Shown piece by piece: positions 62,973-64,000 of a stretch of DNA of 64,000 bases; positions within the stretch are counted from its first letter, which is position 1, and every line of letters starts with the position of its first letter. The DNA is taken from positions 1 to 64,000 of the forward strand of contig NZ_SMME01000865.1 in assembly GCF_009711465.1 (NCBI RefSeq), given 5' to 3'. The DNA is from Parendozoicomonas verongulae. Lineage in GTDB: Bacteria > Pseudomonadota > Gammaproteobacteria > Pseudomonadales > Endozoicomonadaceae. Position numbers and translations under genes: made by a program. A model generated the notes under the pieces. That model ran no database searches, was not told where the DNA came from, and worked only from the letters and a program-made list of their open reading frames with translations.

Positions 62973-64000
62973 CTAACGGGATGCTACCAGCCACCGCGCA
63001 GGATTGGAGGGTTTACCTTTGTAGCGTATTTCAAAATACAGCCCAGGCTGGGTTTGACCTCCGCTGTCTCCTACCAGAGCAATGGTTTCACCGGGCAGCA
63101 CCCAGTCACCCTCTGTTTTCAGCATGTCCTGAGTGTGGGCGTAGAGAGTCATGTAACCATTGCCGTGATCAATAATCATCAGCTGACCGAAGCTTTTCAT
63201 CCAGTCGGCAAATACCACACGACCATGGTGAGGCGCTTTCACCGGTGTACCAGCGCTCGCCCTGATGTAAATGCCTGGCCAGGTAAGCTTGGTGTTGTCC
63301 CGGCGGTCACCAAACCTGTGCAGAAGTTTACCGTGCACAGGCCATGGCATTTTTCCACGGACCTTGCTGAAAGGCTGATCGACAGAGGTAATGTCTGCAA
63401 TGGAAGTAATGGAAGCCAGTAGTTGCTGTAAGGCTTTCTGCTCTTCTTCTAATTTGCCAAGTCTGGAGTGGCTTTGCTTTTCACTGGCAGCTAGTTTCGC
63501 CAGCACTTGATGGCGGTTACCTTTGCTCTTCTTCAAGGTTTGCTCACGGCTGGTGAGAGCCTGTTGGTGCTGAACAATCTGTTGGTTGGTCTTCTCGAGG
63601 CGTGTTTCTGCGATTGCCAGTTGGCGATCAGTTTCTTTCAGAGCTGCCAGTGATGCCGATTGTACCAGTGCAAAATGGTTGTAGTAGGCCATCATGCGAT
63701 TGGCCTTGGCCGGATTTTCCTGATTCAGCAGAAGCTTGATCTGCGGATTTTTCCCAGCTACATAAGCAGCTTTGAGCGCTTTGGAAACGCTTTGCTGTTT
63801 TTCATTCTGTTCTTGCCTCAGCGCTTCGCGCTGGGCTTGTTGCTTTTTTGCGGTGGCTTTCGCCTCCTCCAGTTCTCTCTCTGTTTGTTTCAGATCTTTC
63901 TGAACACGACTGATTTCCCGTTCGGTGGTTTCCAGGCGGGCTTCAATAGAAGAACGTTCCTTACGGATTTTATCCAGCAGAGCGTGTAGCTTCTTTATAT
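62973..64000 (-). CDS. envC: Murein hydrolase activator EnvC, C-terminal part (cut by window edge)
   Basis: The minus-strand frame is open from the stop at 62973 to the window edge, so the first Met inside (63695) is not the start. The visible 341 residues comprise long coiled coils (ARLETTEREISRVQKDLKQ ... EARLEKTNQQIVQHQQ-type heptads) and a C-terminal LytM domain (WPVHGKLLHRFGDRR ... IDHGNGYMTLYAHTQ ... LYFEIRYKGKPSNPARWL). The zinc ligands are degenerate (GIYIRAS and LYFEIR replace His-containing motifs), as in E. coli EnvC, which does not cut peptidoglycan itself but activates AmiA/AmiB at the septum. It is upstream of ctpA in the same direction. Confidence 0.92.
   Translation of the reverse strand, partial: IKKLHALLDKIRKERSSIEARLETTEREISRVQKDLKQTERELEEAKATAKKQQAQREALRQEQNEKQQSVSKALKAAYVAGKNPQIKLLLNQENPAKANRMMAYYNHFALVQSASLAALKETDRQLAIAETRLEKTNQQIVQHQQALTSREQTLKKSKGNRHQVLAKLAASEKQSHSRLGKLEEEQKALQQLLASITSIADITSVDQPFSKVRGKMPWPVHGKLLHRFGDRRDNTKLTWPGIYIRASAGTPVKAPHHGRVVFADWMKSFGQLMIIDHGNGYMTLYAHTQDMLKTEGDWVLPGETIALVGDSGGQTQPGLYFEIRYKGKPSNPARWLVASR

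Overview
The window looks like chromosome from a host-associated marine gammaproteobacterium, most likely Endozoicomonas or a close relative. Housekeeping genes with gammaproteobacterial arrangements (yqiA-parE, grcA, envC-ctpA, a pilVWXY1E-type minor pilin operon) sit beside genes for proteins with eukaryote-type domains: a TRAF/MATH domain, a LIM-DA1 peptidase and a possible U-box/RING-like finger. The assignment rests on gene content alone.

Layout. 1-1318 (minus): two tandem genes for exported TRAF-domain proteins, one cut by the window edge. 1553-1801: a small unknown gene with a strong terminator. 2069-8927 (plus): a tightly overlapping type IV pilus minor pilin operon (fimT-like, pilV, pilW, pilX, pilY1, pilE). 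9168-12198: two exported proteins of unknown function. 12199-14418 (minus): catalase-peroxidase katG. 14791-51138 (plus): one long co-directional locus of about 36 kb. 51321-52925: an unknown low-complexity protein. 52979-55672 (minus): parE and yqiA. 55978-57351: an unknown protein. 57458-58944 (minus): grcA behind an FNR-like box, then the LIM-DA1 protein. 59023-61405: a small unknown, a LOG-family gene and a protein with a U-box/RING-like segment. 61497-64000 (minus): ctpA and the 3' part of envC.

The centrepiece is the 14791-51138 locus. It encodes a TolC-type outer membrane channel, two unknown proteins, a radical SAM protein, a SapC-family protein, an uninterrupted 8,240-residue LEPR-XLL/RTX/beta-helix surface protein, a GAF-domain inner membrane adaptor, a fused PqqD-like/M50 protease/HlyD-like membrane protein, a SecA-like ATPase that ends early in the helical scaffold region, and a periplasmic HlyD-like adaptor. 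No ABC transporter of the HlyB/LapB kind lies in the locus. I infer a dedicated export and maturation system for the giant protein. In this model the SecA-like ATPase and the M50 membrane protein take the place of the usual type I ABC exporter, and the radical SAM and SapC proteins act in modification or surface display. The individual families are recognisable; the assembly and its mechanism are inference.

No tRNA, rRNA, CRISPR array, insertion sequence or prophage was seen.
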